From an uncultured Actinomycetes bacterium (lineage in GTDB: Bacteria > Actinomycetota > Actinomycetes > Nanopelagicales > Nanopelagicaceae): a stretch of DNA of 10,484 bases. The notes under the pieces were generated by a model. It was not told the DNA's origin, searched no databases, and saw nothing but the letters and a program-made list of their open reading frames with translations. Shown one piece after another: positions 1-6,485 of this stretch. A program made the translations under genes and the position numbers. Every line of letters begins with the position of its first letter. The first letter of the stretch is position 1. The stretch is taken from the NCBI GenBank assembly GCA_903898855.1, contig CAIUHB010000110.1, positions 1 to 10,484 on the forward strand, read 5' to 3'.

Positions 1-33
1 GAGTATGTGAAATTACTTCGCTTTGGGAGATGA
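1..33 (+). CDS. C-terminal tail of an unidentified upstream gene (partial)
   Basis: Frame 1 is open from the window edge and ends in TGA at 31-33, giving ten residues (EYVKLLRFGR). The stop lies 6 bases before the GTG proposed for crtYc, so the two genes would be co-transcribed. In actinobacterial carotenoid clusters the gene before crtYc is usually a phytoene desaturase or phytoene synthase, so crtI or crtB is a reasonable guess from context. Ten residues are too few to identify the family. Confidence 0.4.
   Translation, partial: EYVKLLRFGR
25..29 (+). promoter_or_regulatory. Shine-Dalgarno of crtYc
   Basis: GGGAG lies 10 nt before the GTG at 40 and only 4 nt before the TTG at 34. The spacing therefore favours GTG 40 as the crtYc start. 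The site sits within the last codons of the upstream gene, as expected inside an operon. Confidence 0.5.
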
Positions 34-39
34 TTGGGC

Positions 40-369
40 GTGGCCCATTTTCACTACGCGCTCGTGCTTCTCTTTGTCGCGATCTGCGCGGTGGGCGTAA
101 ACATTGGCTTTCGGCTGCGGATAACGCACCTCTGGCGGGTCTTTTTAGCGACCGATGCGGCAATTCTTTTGATCTACACCGCTTGGGATATCTGGGCCAT
201 TGAAAACCACAATTGGCGCTTTGATTCCGCACAGATTCTTGGGCTGCGTATCTTTGCAGGATTGCCGATTGAAGAAATTCTCTTCTTTATTGTCGTGCCA
301 TTGATGACGGTCCTTACCTATCTTGCGTTGTCGAAGCTCACTAAAAAGTATGGCAAGGCGGAGCGATGA
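40..369 (+). CDS. crtYc: Lycopene cyclase subunit CrtYc (lycopene cyclase domain protein)
   Basis: This is a 109-residue very hydrophobic protein with about three membrane segments (roughly residues 6-24, 35-53 and 70-98). It carries the lycopene-cyclase-domain signature PIEE at residues 76-79, within GLPIEEILFF, and polar WDIW and NHNW patches at 49-60. Together with CrtYd it should form the membrane heterodimer that closes the ionone rings of lycopene, giving beta-carotene-type products; which end-group is made cannot be read from sequence. The length is normal for a split cyclase subunit. GTG 40 was chosen for its Shine-Dalgarno spacing, while TTG 34 would add two residues. The stop overlaps the crtYd start as ATGA (366-369), so the pair is translationally coupled. 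CrtYe-type naming is possible if the product is an epsilon- or C50-carotenoid. Confidence 0.85.
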   Translation: MAHFHYALVLLFVAICAVGVNIGFRLRITHLWRVFLATDAAILLIYTAWDIWAIENHNWRFDSAQILGLRIFAGLPIEEILFFIVVPLMTVLTYLALSKLTKKYGKAER

Positions 370-677
370 TTTACTCCGACATCGCGATGGACGCAGTTTT
401 GCTTGCCGTACTCGCAGATTTATTTGTGTTGCGAACTCAGATGATTACCCGAGGAATATTCTGGCTGACCTACGGCCTGATACTCCCCTTCCAGTTACTC
501 ACCAATTGGTGGCTAACCTCAAAGAACATCGTGATGTATTCTGCTACTGAAATAATTGGCCGCCGACTAGCAGGTGCTCCAATTGAAGACCTGCTCTTCG
601 GCTTCTCCATGATCCTTGCAACGCTATCGCTGTGGGAGTTCTTCTTGGCGCTTAATCGACGTTCGTCCAAAAAGTAA
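366..677 (+). CDS. crtYd: Lycopene cyclase subunit CrtYd
   Basis: This is a 103-residue membrane protein with three predicted helices. It has the second lycopene-cyclase-domain signature: NWWLT at 47-51 and GAPIEDLLFGF at about 70-80, whose Pro-Ile-Glu-Asp matches the PIEE of CrtYc. It is the partner subunit of CrtYc in the heterodimeric lycopene cyclase. It starts at the ATGA overlap with crtYc, and AAGG at 355-358 lies 7 nt upstream as a Shine-Dalgarno. The last 17 codons (624-677) overlap the 3' end of the convergent NCS1 permease gene, so no terminator fits between them. If the organism has a rhodopsin, beta-carotene from this pair could feed retinal synthesis, but no such gene is visible here. 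Confidence 0.85.
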   Translation: MIYSDIAMDAVLLAVLADLFVLRTQMITRGIFWLTYGLILPFQLLTNWWLTSKNIVMYSATEIIGRRLAGAPIEDLLFGFSMILATLSLWEFFLALNRRSSKK

Positions 678-2057
678 GTGCCCAAAGAAACCAATAACTA
701 ACGCAAAGAGAATTCCAATATTGGAATAGGCCCAAGCGCCAGATTTTCCGCCAATTGCACCGAGGAAATATCCCTGCCAGGTTAGCCATGAAGCCATTTG
801 GTTGGTCACGAAACCAAAGCCAACGACTGTGCCAACAACCATGATTGCAACCGAAGTCAGGTTCCATGATCCGTATCGACCGGTTGAATCGAAGAGATCA
901 GATTCGTTGTAGTCACTCTTACGCATAATCACATCGGCAACGAAGATGGCAGACCAGACTGCGACCGGAACGCCGAGGGTGACAAGGAAACCCTGAAGTG
1001 GAATAAAGAAGTTCTTTGCAATCCAGACAAAATAGATGGTGCCTAGCGTCATGATTAGGCCATCAAGAGATGCTGCTTGATAGCGCTTTACTGGCAGGCC
1101 GATAGATACAAGAGTGATGCCAGATGAGTAGAGGTCAAGGATTGCGCCACCGATTAGGCCCAGCACCGCAACGATTGCGAATGGGATGAGATACCAAGTC
1201 GGCAGGATCGTTGTGAGTGCTCCGACCGGGTCATTGGCGATGCCATCACTGAGGGATTTACTGCTGCCGGCCAGAAGCGCACCGAAAATCACCATCAAAA
1301 TTGGGACGATGGACGAGCCAAAGACGGTCCAACCCACAACGCCTTTCGACGAGGAATGGCGCGGTAGATAGCGCGAATAGTCCGCAGCGCTATTGACCCA
1401 ACCGAGGCCGATTCCGGTAACGCCAAAAATAAGTGCGCCGATGAAAGCTTGTAGTGATCCTGAATGAATGGAATGCACATGTGACCATTGAATTTTGTTG
1501 AATGTCAGCGCCATGTATCCGACGGTCAGAACGATGGTGGCAATCGTTAGCCAACGTTGAATCTTCATGATGATGTGGAATCCCAAAACACCACCAAAGA
1601 TGGTGAGGCCAGCCGCGATAAGAAAACCGATGATGCGAGCAAGATTATGGTCGATATGACCGAGGCGAGTAAAGATGGTTTCGGTGGCCAGCGTTGCGAG
1701 CGAGATAAGCACCGTCTCCCAACCCACAAAGACCAGATACGAAAGCACGCCAGGAATGACGTTTCCTTTCACGCCAAATGCCGCGCGCGATAGGGTCATG
1801 GTTGGTGCGTTAGATCGTTTGCCGGCGAGTGAAGAGACACCGACCAAAATAAAAGAGGCGATAACGCCGATAATGGCGGCCCAGGTTGCCTGCCAGAAAG
1901 AGATTCCAAAACCTAAAAAGAAGGATCCATACGATAAAGCCAAGAGCGAGACGTTTCCTGCCGCCCACGGCCAGAAGAGGGACCGTGGGCTTCCAGAGCG
2001 TTGGTGTTCTTCAATAATGTTTATGCCATTTAATTCCAGGCGCGTGGTCGGTGTCAT
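624..2057 (-). CDS. NCS1 family nucleobase:cation symporter (cytosine/purine permease-like)
   Basis: This is a 477-residue polytopic membrane protein with about 12 hydrophobic segments. Family features include an N-terminal NGINIIEE stretch with PRSLFWPW at about 24-31, followed by NVSLLALSYGSFFLGFG, and the motif GWVNSAADYSRYLP at 219-232, characteristic of CodB-like NCS1 transporters. These proteins import cytosine, purines, allantoin or hydantoins with a cation; the substrate cannot be fixed here and no nucleobase deaminase lies nearby. An ATG at 2084 would add nine residues. I prefer ATG 2057 because TACTAT (2070-2065) lies 7 nt upstream, as in the other leaderless genes here, and because neither start has a Shine-Dalgarno. 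The gene diverges from the MFS gene. Its 3' end overlaps crtYd by 54 bp. Confidence 0.85.
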   Translation of the reverse strand: MTPTTRLELNGINIIEEHQRSGSPRSLFWPWAAGNVSLLALSYGSFFLGFGISFWQATWAAIIGVIASFILVGVSSLAGKRSNAPTMTLSRAAFGVKGNVIPGVLSYLVFVGWETVLISLATLATETIFTRLGHIDHNLARIIGFLIAAGLTIFGGVLGFHIIMKIQRWLTIATIVLTVGYMALTFNKIQWSHVHSIHSGSLQAFIGALIFGVTGIGLGWVNSAADYSRYLPRHSSSKGVVGWTVFGSSIVPILMVIFGALLAGSSKSLSDGIANDPVGALTTILPTWYLIPFAIVAVLGLIGGAILDLYSSGITLVSIGLPVKRYQAASLDGLIMTLGTIYFVWIAKNFFIPLQGFLVTLGVPVAVWSAIFVADVIMRKSDYNESDLFDSTGRYGSWNLTSVAIMVVGTVVGFGFVTNQMASWLTWQGYFLGAIGGKSGAWAYSNIGILFALVIGFFGHLLFGRTSIKRQEELPQR

Positions 2058-2060
2058 GGC

Positions 2061-2075
2061 GGCAATAGTATTGCC
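2061..2075. promoter_or_regulatory. Perfect 15-bp palindrome, candidate bidirectional leaderless promoter/operator
   Basis: GGCAATAGTATTGCC is a perfect inverted repeat (7-bp arms, central base) filling most of the 20-bp gap between the NCS1 start (2057) and the MFS start (2078). It contains TAGTAT on the plus strand, 6 nt before the MFS ATG, and TACTAT on the minus strand, 7 nt before the NCS1 ATG. Both are TANNNT -10-like boxes at the distance expected for transcripts that start at the start codon. I found no convincing -35 box in either direction. It could alternatively, or also, be a repressor operator. Confidence 0.55.
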
Positions 2076-2077
2076 TG

Positions 2078-3241
2078 ATGTCATCGCTCGCGCAGTTAAC
2101 GAACGCTCGTCGTGCTGTAATGACTTCGTTCATAATTTTGGGCTATCCCATGGGCACATGGATTGCTCGTATTCCTGATCTCAAACGCGCCATTCATCTC
2201 ACCGATGGCCAACTCGGCACATCGCTCTTTTTTGTTGCTATCGGCGTTGTGGGGACGTTGCGACCAGCAGGCTGGTTATGCGCAAAGCTGGGCAGCAGTC
2301 GCCTACTAAAGTCCACAACTATTGCGATGTTGATTTCAATACCGCTGATTGCGCTACCAAGGACCGAGCACCAACTATGGTTGGCGTTCTTTATCTATGG
2401 TGTGACACAAGCAACGATGGATGTTGCGATGAATACGCACGCATCCACATTAGAACAACGAGTCGATGGTCGAATCATGAGCACCATGCACGCGATGTTT
2501 TCTGTGGGAATGCTTGGTGGGGCGGCCATGGGTGGACTTTCCGCACAGCTCAAGGCGCCGCTCTTGGGCACGTTGGTTGTAACAGCTTTGATAGCGCTCA
2601 TCGTTTCGTTTTATGCCCGCTCTAGGTTTTTACCAGCTGACCTCGACATCCATGTGGTGGAACACCACAAACGTCAGAAGTTCCCCAAATTGCTGATAGC
2701 AATGGGAATCCTGGGCATGGCGGGATCAATCTGTGAGGGTGCGTCGGCTGATTGGGGCACGGTTCTCGCCCGAGATGCCTTCCACGCTTCGCCCTTTATT
2801 GCGACGCTTCCCTACATCATCTTCTCGATTGCCATGATCATTGGTCGCCTGACCGGAGACAAGTTAGCGGAGCGATTTGGTGCAGCTAACTTAATAACCT
2901 TCAGCGGATTGATTGCAGCATTTGGTTTAACCGGTGGGCTCCTGATCGGTCATATTTACGGCGCTATCCTCGGATGGCTCTGTATCGGAGCGGGAGTGTC
3001 AACCGTAATTCCACTGTTGTTTAGTGCAGCGGGAACGCTTGCTCACAATAAATATGCTGGAGCAATATCGCCATCAGGTGCGATTGCGCTGGTCTCTGGC
3101 GTCTCGTACTTTGGTTTTGTTATTGGTGCTCCGATTATCGGGCACGTCGCCGACGCGGTTTCGTTGCGCTGGGCGATGTTGATTCCAGCAGGCCTGGCGC
3201 TATTGCTGAGTATCGGCGCGCGCCAGGTTCTGTCGGAGTAA
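2078..3241 (+). CDS. Major facilitator superfamily transporter (YbjJ-like)
   Basis: This is a 387-residue protein with about 12 membrane helices in two halves, separated by a charged loop at about residues 183-203. Features resembling the YbjJ-like MFS group are RRAV plus WIARIPDLK near the N-terminus (11-36), MDVAMNTHASTLEQR at 114-128, and CEGASADWG at about 219-227. The substrate is unknown; relatives are often annotated as sugar or drug exporters on weak grounds. The reading frame is closed by TAG at 2066-2068, so the only credible starts are ATG 2078 and an internal ATG at 2120. The latter would remove the conserved RRAV start region. No Shine-Dalgarno exists for 2078, which supports leaderless expression. 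The 3' end is 4 bp from the end of the convergent small secreted protein gene. Confidence 0.8.
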   Translation: MSSLAQLTNARRAVMTSFIILGYPMGTWIARIPDLKRAIHLTDGQLGTSLFFVAIGVVGTLRPAGWLCAKLGSSRLLKSTTIAMLISIPLIALPRTEHQLWLAFFIYGVTQATMDVAMNTHASTLEQRVDGRIMSTMHAMFSVGMLGGAAMGGLSAQLKAPLLGTLVVTALIALIVSFYARSRFLPADLDIHVVEHHKRQKFPKLLIAMGILGMAGSICEGASADWGTVLARDAFHASPFIATLPYIIFSIAMIIGRLTGDKLAERFGAANLITFSGLIAAFGLTGGLLIGHIYGAILGWLCIGAGVSTVIPLLFSAAGTLAHNKYAGAISPSGAIALVSGVSYFGFVIGAPIIGHVADAVSLRWAMLIPAGLALLLSIGARQVLSE

Positions 3242-3245
3242 ATAC

Positions 3246-3491
3246 TTACTTCTTTTTTACAGCCTTCTTGGTTGTTGTCTTCTTGGTCGTCATTGTTCCT
3301 GTTGAAGCGCCTTCGCTCTTCTGAGTGCCTGAAGACTCTGACATTTCGTGTGTTGCAGTACCTTCGCCACCAGCGGACTTAGCTGAGGTTCCGATGGTCT
3401 TCTTTGTCTTGGTGGTGGTTGAAGCGAATGCGGTGCTTGAACCAGCAATAAGGAGCGCAGCTACAGCGGCTGCAGAAATAATCTTCTTCAT
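3246..3491 (-). CDS. Small secreted Thr/Ser/Lys-rich protein of unknown function
   Basis: This 81-residue ORF starts with a clear Sec signal peptide: MKK, a hydrophobic core at about 4-17, and AFA before a likely cleavage site after residue 23. The predicted mature protein has about 58 residues and no recognisable domain. It begins with a Thr/Lys-rich stretch, has an acidic/Ser/Gly middle (SAGGEGTATHEMSESSG) and ends in Lys/Thr blocks such as TTKKTTTKKAVKKK. No cysteine is present. The start is supported by AAAGG, part of GAAAGG, about 9 nt before the ATG. The product probably lies in the cell wall zone or outside the cell, and its basic tail could bind anionic polymers, which is inference only. 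It is divergent from the GNAT gene and convergent with the MFS gene. Confidence 0.7.
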   Translation of the reverse strand: MKKIISAAAVAALLIAGSSTAFASTTTKTKKTIGTSAKSAGGEGTATHEMSESSGTQKSEGASTGTMTTKKTTTKKAVKKK

Positions 3492-3535
3492 GAGTGGTGC
3501 CTTTCGATTATGAGGCAGATTGCTGCCGAGCCTCT

Positions 3536-3541
3536 ATTTTA
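3536..3541 (-). promoter_or_regulatory. Possible -10 box for the small secreted protein gene
   Basis: TAAAAT on the minus strand lies 44 nt before the ATG at 3491 and would give a short untranslated leader. That leader contains a small hairpin (GGCAG/CTGCC, 3514-3527) and the GAAAGG Shine-Dalgarno. CATAAT at 3507-3512 is an alternative box. No clear -35 is visible, so the assignment is tentative. Confidence 0.3.
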
Positions 3542-3574
3542 GCCCAGCAAAGCTGAGAGCTCGCGGTGAAAAGC

Positions 3575-3580
3575 TAGAAT
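3575..3580 (+). promoter_or_regulatory. -10 box for a leaderless GNAT transcript
   Basis: TAGAAT ends 5 nt before the ATG at 3586 and there is no Shine-Dalgarno in front of that ATG. The arrangement matches the other leaderless starts in this window and argues against the upstream in-frame extension to 3520. Confidence 0.45.
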
Positions 3581-3585
3581 TCATC

Positions 3586-4059
3586 ATGCGAATTCGCTCT
3601 GCGACACCGACCGATACCGATGTAATTCTCGAGCTGATCTTGGAGCTCGCGATTTATGAAAAAGCACGACAGGAAGTCGTTGCAACAAAGGAGCTAATAG
3701 CCGAGAGCTTCTTCAGCTCGACGCCAACAGCCTTCTGCGAAATAGTTGAAGACGATGATGGTGATGCCGCCGGGTTTGCAGTTTGGTTTCTTAACTATTC
3801 GACCTGGCAAGGAAAGCCTGGTCTTTATTTGGAAGATTTGTTTATCCGACCCGAGCATCGCAAAAAGGGTCACGGCAAGGCGCTATTGAAGCATCTTGCC
3901 AAGAAGTGCATCGATAACGACTATGGCAGGTTCCAATGGTGGGTACTAGATTGGAATAAACCGTCAATAGATTTCTACGAAAGTCTGGGCGCGGTTGCCA
4001 TGGATGAGTGGACCGTAATGCGCGTCAGTGGTGACGCGCTCAAACGGTTAGCGGAGTAG
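3586..4059 (+). CDS. GNAT family N-acetyltransferase, diamine/spermidine acetyltransferase-like
   Basis: This is a 157-residue single-domain GNAT. The acetyl-CoA pyrophosphate loop is HRKKGHG at 91-97 (pattern R/Q-x-x-G-x-G). Strand 4 reads YLEDLFIRPE, with Glu83 at the position of the SSAT catalytic-site glutamate. LDWNKPSIDFYESLGA at 121-136 matches the SSAT-type segment and carries the likely general acid Tyr131. These features place it near spermidine/spermine or thialysine acetyltransferases, which acetylate a primary amine using acetyl-CoA in the cytoplasm; the true substrate is not shown. ATG 3586 gives the normal family length and begins MRIRSATPTD, a standard GNAT beta1 start, and TAGAAT lies just upstream. 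The stop is 2 bp from the end of the convergent SIMPL gene. Confidence 0.8.
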   Translation: MRIRSATPTDTDVILELILELAIYEKARQEVVATKELIAESFFSSTPTAFCEIVEDDDGDAAGFAVWFLNYSTWQGKPGLYLEDLFIRPEHRKKGHGKALLKHLAKKCIDNDYGRFQWWVLDWNKPSIDFYESLGAVAMDEWTVMRVSGDALKRLAE

Positions 4060-4061
4060 CT

Positions 4062-4754
4062 TTACTTAATCGCCCAACGGACGTTGACGGTGACGGTCAC
4101 ATCTTGTTGTCCAAGGTCTACGGTGGTTGCGCCGGAATCAGCCTTCGCCATCGCCATAACAACAGGGGTAGGGAAAGAAGCGTTAGATTCTTCAAGGTAT
4201 GTCACAGAACTCAGTGTCACACCAAGAAGCTTGGCATAAGAAAGCGCCTTGGCTCGTGCGTTCTTCACCGCATTTGATCGGGCGGATTCAGTGGAAGAAC
4301 TGGGATTCAAGATAAATGGCGAGACTGCATCCACTGTCATGTTGTTACCGCCGGCGGCAACCACTGCATCAACTACGGCGCCCGCGGTTGATGCCTTGGT
4401 CACAATTGCTTCAAACGATTGCGTTGCCTTATAACCAACCAGCACGCTGCCGGTATCGGTGTAGTTGTACTGCGGATAGTTATTCAATGCGCGGGTCGAG
4501 AGATTGGCGGTGGCAATTCCCTGCGCTAAGAAAGCGGCGCGAACTCTTGCGGACACAGGGATTAATTGGCTCTGCGCCGATGTTGATGATGAAGCAAGAA
4601 TCGATGTTGTTACATCGATGCGGACTGCATCTGGAGTGACGTGAACTGTGCCAGTCCCCGCAACGGTCACATAGCGGTCAGCGGCTTGCGCCACACCTGT
4701 AGAAAGAACTAAACCAAGAACTGCCAATGAGATGACTACACGTGTGCGTTTCAT
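4062..4754 (-). CDS. Secreted SIMPL domain (DUF541) protein
   Basis: This 230-residue protein has a Sec signal peptide (basic MKRTR, hydrophobic 6-17, AQA before a probable cut after residue 24). One SIMPL/DUF541 domain follows: the opening VTVAGTGTVHVTPDAVRIDV (about 29-48), a central GYKATQSFEAIV region, and the closing AVKNARAKALSYAKLLG and VTVTVNVRWAI segments. Homologues such as YggE and BP26 are periplasmic or extracytoplasmic and are linked to oxidative-stress tolerance or oligomeric channel-like assemblies, but the biochemical role is unsettled. The length is typical. ATG 4754 is preceded 6 nt upstream by TACCAT and has no Shine-Dalgarno. The gene is divergent from DUF2256 across a 70-bp gap and convergent with the GNAT gene. 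Confidence 0.85.
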   Translation of the reverse strand: MKRTRVVISLAVLGLVLSTGVAQAADRYVTVAGTGTVHVTPDAVRIDVTTSILASSSTSAQSQLIPVSARVRAAFLAQGIATANLSTRALNNYPQYNYTDTGSVLVGYKATQSFEAIVTKASTAGAVVDAVVAAGGNNMTVDAVSPFILNPSSSTESARSNAVKNARAKALSYAKLLGVTLSSVTYLEESNASFPTPVVMAMAKADSGATTVDLGQQDVTVTVNVRWAIK

Positions 4755-4760
4755 GAGTGC

Positions 4761-4766
4761 ATGGTA
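4761..4766 (-). promoter_or_regulatory. -10 box for a leaderless SIMPL gene transcript
   Basis: TACCAT on the minus strand ends 6 nt before the ATG at 4754. The sequence between them, GCACTC, has no ribosome-binding site. No good -35 was seen. Confidence 0.45.
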
Positions 4767-4812
4767 GCTCGTGAGGCTGGATTTCTACTGAGAGGTTTCG
4801 AAGTACGCTGAG

Positions 4813-4818
4813 TAAACT
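4813..4818 (+). promoter_or_regulatory. -10 box for a leaderless DUF2256-photolyase transcript
   Basis: TAAACT is followed by the six bases ACCCAT and then the ATG at 4825. No Shine-Dalgarno is present. This is the likely main promoter for the DUF2256, photolyase, SOUL and hydrolase run. Confidence 0.45.
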
Positions 4819-4824
4819 ACCCAT

Positions 4825-4968
4825 ATGCCACGTATCGCTCAGACCAAAAACGGTCATCCACCCAAGGATTGTGTCCGATGTGGTCGTCCTTTTGAGTGGC
4901 GCAAAAAGTGGGAGCGCGATTGGGAGAACGTGAAGTTCTGTAGTGATCGTTGTCGCGATGGGAAGTAA
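4825..4968 (+). CDS. DUF2256 domain protein, small four-cysteine putative zinc ribbon
   Basis: This is a 47-residue basic protein easily missed by gene finders. It has two cysteine knuckles, C16-VR-C19 and C39-SDR-C43, separated by the conserved aromatic/basic patch [14 protein letters not shown] at 20-33. This is the DUF2256 pattern; four cysteines in C-x2-C and C-x3-C spacing suggest binding of one zinc ion, which is inference. From general knowledge, DUF2256 genes are frequently found beside iron-sulfur cryptochrome/photolyase genes, and here the last 11 bases overlap the photolyase ORF from ATG 4958. The many Arg/Lys/Trp residues could contact nucleic acid or the photolyase itself; neither is shown. 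Its start has a leaderless-type promoter. Confidence 0.85.
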   Translation: MPRIAQTKNGHPPKDCVRCGRPFEWRKKWERDWENVKFCSDRCRDGK

Positions 4969-6445
4969 ATCCAACGAATCCCGGATTCTCTTCGTTCCGT
5001 TTGACCATCTTCACCGCACGTACGGGGTACTGCAGCATGCCGCCAAAACGGATGTGATCCTCTTTGTTGAGAGCCAAAGGATGGTCGACCCTGCAAAGTT
5101 CCACCCCACGCGACTGCATTTCCTAGTATCCAGCGCACGGCATTTGGCCGAAGAACTGCGCGCCGAGGGATTCACTGTCGACTACGCCAAGGCCGCCACA
5201 ACATTGGACGGAATCGCCGCAGCCAAGAAGCGGCATGGGATTCAAACAGTCGTGGCCGCTCACCAGTCTTCTTTTCGACTGCAGGCCGCGCTGGAATCAA
5301 TCGGCGTGCAATGTGTGGAGAACAATTTCTTTTTGACTCCTCGCCCATTATTTAATTCGTGGGCCGAATCCCAGAAGAGTCATTTGATGGAGAATTTCTA
5401 TCGCAAGCAACGCGTGCGGCTCGGCATATTGATGGTGGGTTCAGAACCGGTGGGTGGTCAGTGGAACTTTGACGCCGAAAATCGTGATCCGTTGCCTAAG
5501 GACCACGCTCCTGCAAAATACCTCGAGCACTCGACTGACGCGATTGACGCCGAGGTCGCGGCTGAGCTCGGGATTGAGCCTCCGACCGAATGGGCAACCG
5601 ACCGAGCCGGCGCACTGAAGGTTCTCAAACACTTTCTCGCAAACCACTTTGAAACATTTGGACGTTTTGAGGATGCGATGAATAGCACTGATTGGGCGGT
5701 GCATCACTCGCTTCTCTCGCCTTATCTCAACAATGGCTTGTTGCATGCCAGCGAGGTCATAACTGCGGCGCTTAAGAAGTTCGACACTGGTGCGATTCCG
5801 ATTGCTTCCTGTGAAGCTTTTATCCGCCAAATTATTGGATGGCGTGAATACATCAACGGAATGTATTGGTATTTGGGTGAGAGCTATAAGGAAGAGAATC
5901 AGCTCCAAGCCACTCGTCCATTGCTCCCACTATTCTCAGATTCGTCTAAGACAGAGATGAATTGTGTTCGCTCGATTGTGAGCGATGTGGAGAAGCGATC
6001 ATGGGTGCACCACATCCCCCGCCTTATGGTGCTTAGCAATCTTGCTTTAATTTCGAGCGTAAACCCCCAGGCCTATCTGGAATGGATGCGCAATCAATTT
6101 ATTGATGCAAGCGATTGGGTCATGGTTCCCAACGTGATTGGTATGGGTGTTCATGCTGATGGTGGACGCATGATGACTAAGCCATACGCGGCCGGTGGTG
6201 CATACATCTCACGCATGAGCGACTACTGCAAAGGCTGTGCGTTCGATCCTAAGAAACGCACCGGCGATAATGCCTGCCCCTTCACTACCTTGTACTGGGA
6301 TTTCTTAGCAGAGCATCACGAAGAATTCGCGGGCAACCATCGGATGGCCCAGCAATTGGCCGGCCTCAAGCGATTAACTGATCTCCCGCAAACACGTGAA
6401 CGCGCTAAAGAAGTTCTTGATGGTTTAAGTGCTGGCACTATTTAA
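4958..6445 (+). CDS. Iron-sulfur cryptochrome/photolyase (FeS-BCP, prokaryotic (6-4) photolyase type)
   Basis: This is a 495-residue cytoplasmic flavoprotein of the deoxyribodipyrimidine photolyase-related group. The N-terminal Rossmann-like antenna domain (about 10-130) is followed by the helical FAD domain. Family landmarks are [11 protein letters not shown] (near 288-298), [16 protein letters not shown] then [11 protein letters not shown] (about 334-361), [14 protein letters not shown], and YCKGC then [12 protein letters not shown] at the C-terminal side. Four cysteines, C336, C424, C427 and C440, have spacing 88/3/13, the same as the [4Fe-4S] ligands C350, C438, C441 and C454 of Agrobacterium PhrB. 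Characterised relatives repair (6-4) photoproducts or act as light sensors (CryB), so either role is possible. ATG 4958 overlaps DUF2256 by 11 bp and suggests translational coupling; GTG 4943 would add five residues. The antenna-side motif that is usually GDQL reads FDHL here. Confidence 0.9.
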   Translation: MGSKSNESRILFVPFDHLHRTYGVLQHAAKTDVILFVESQRMVDPAKFHPTRLHFLVSSARHLAEELRAEGFTVDYAKAATTLDGIAAAKKRHGIQTVVAAHQSSFRLQAALESIGVQCVENNFFLTPRPLFNSWAESQKSHLMENFYRKQRVRLGILMVGSEPVGGQWNFDAENRDPLPKDHAPAKYLEHSTDAIDAEVAAELGIEPPTEWATDRAGALKVLKHFLANHFETFGRFEDAMNSTDWAVHHSLLSPYLNNGLLHASEVITAALKKFDTGAIPIASCEAFIRQIIGWREYINGMYWYLGESYKEENQLQATRPLLPLFSDSSKTEMNCVRSIVSDVEKRSWVHHIPRLMVLSNLALISSVNPQAYLEWMRNQFIDASDWVMVPNVIGMGVHADGGRMMTKPYAAGGAYISRMSDYCKGCAFDPKKRTGDNACPFTTLYWDFLAEHHEEFAGNHRMAQQLAGLKRLTDLPQTRERAKEVLDGLSAGTI

Positions 6446-6473
6446 CCCACCCACAGAGCTACAGATATCAGAG

Positions 6474-6479
6474 TACGAT
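6474..6479 (+). promoter_or_regulatory. -10 box for a possible internal leaderless promoter before the SOUL gene
   Basis: TACGAT is followed by GAAAAT and the ATG at 6486, without a Shine-Dalgarno. It lies in the 40-bp gap after the photolyase stop. The SOUL gene may therefore have its own promoter in addition to read-through. Confidence 0.4.
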
Positions 6480-6485
6480 GAAAAT

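Noticed and set aside
1675..2178. 167-codon plus-strand ORF
   Set aside because: It lies antisense to the N-terminal part of the NCS1 permease, has no family features and crosses the divergent promoter region; it is a shadow frame.
3246..3420. Repeated CTTCTTGGT-like runs considered as a DNA repeat element
   Set aside because: They encode the Thr/Lys-rich stretches of the small secreted protein on the minus strand and have no regular period.
3520..3585. N-terminal extension of the GNAT gene to an upstream start at 3520
   Set aside because: The extra 22 residues are not GNAT-like and include the promoter region; ATG 3586 gives the normal family start and has a -10 box at the right distance.
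4678..5138. Minus-strand ORFs of 94-100 codons over the SIMPL/DUF2256/photolyase starts
   Set aside because: They cross the promoter gap and lie antisense to DUF2256 and the photolyase start; translations look like non-coding frames.
5441..5908. 155-codon minus-strand ORF
   Set aside because: It is fully antisense to the photolyase coding region, whose protein is clearly conserved; the minus-strand product has no recognisable features.
6429..6485. N-terminal extension of the SOUL gene overlapping the photolyase
   Set aside because: The added residues do not resemble the family and overlap the preceding gene; ATG 6486 has a matching -10 box.
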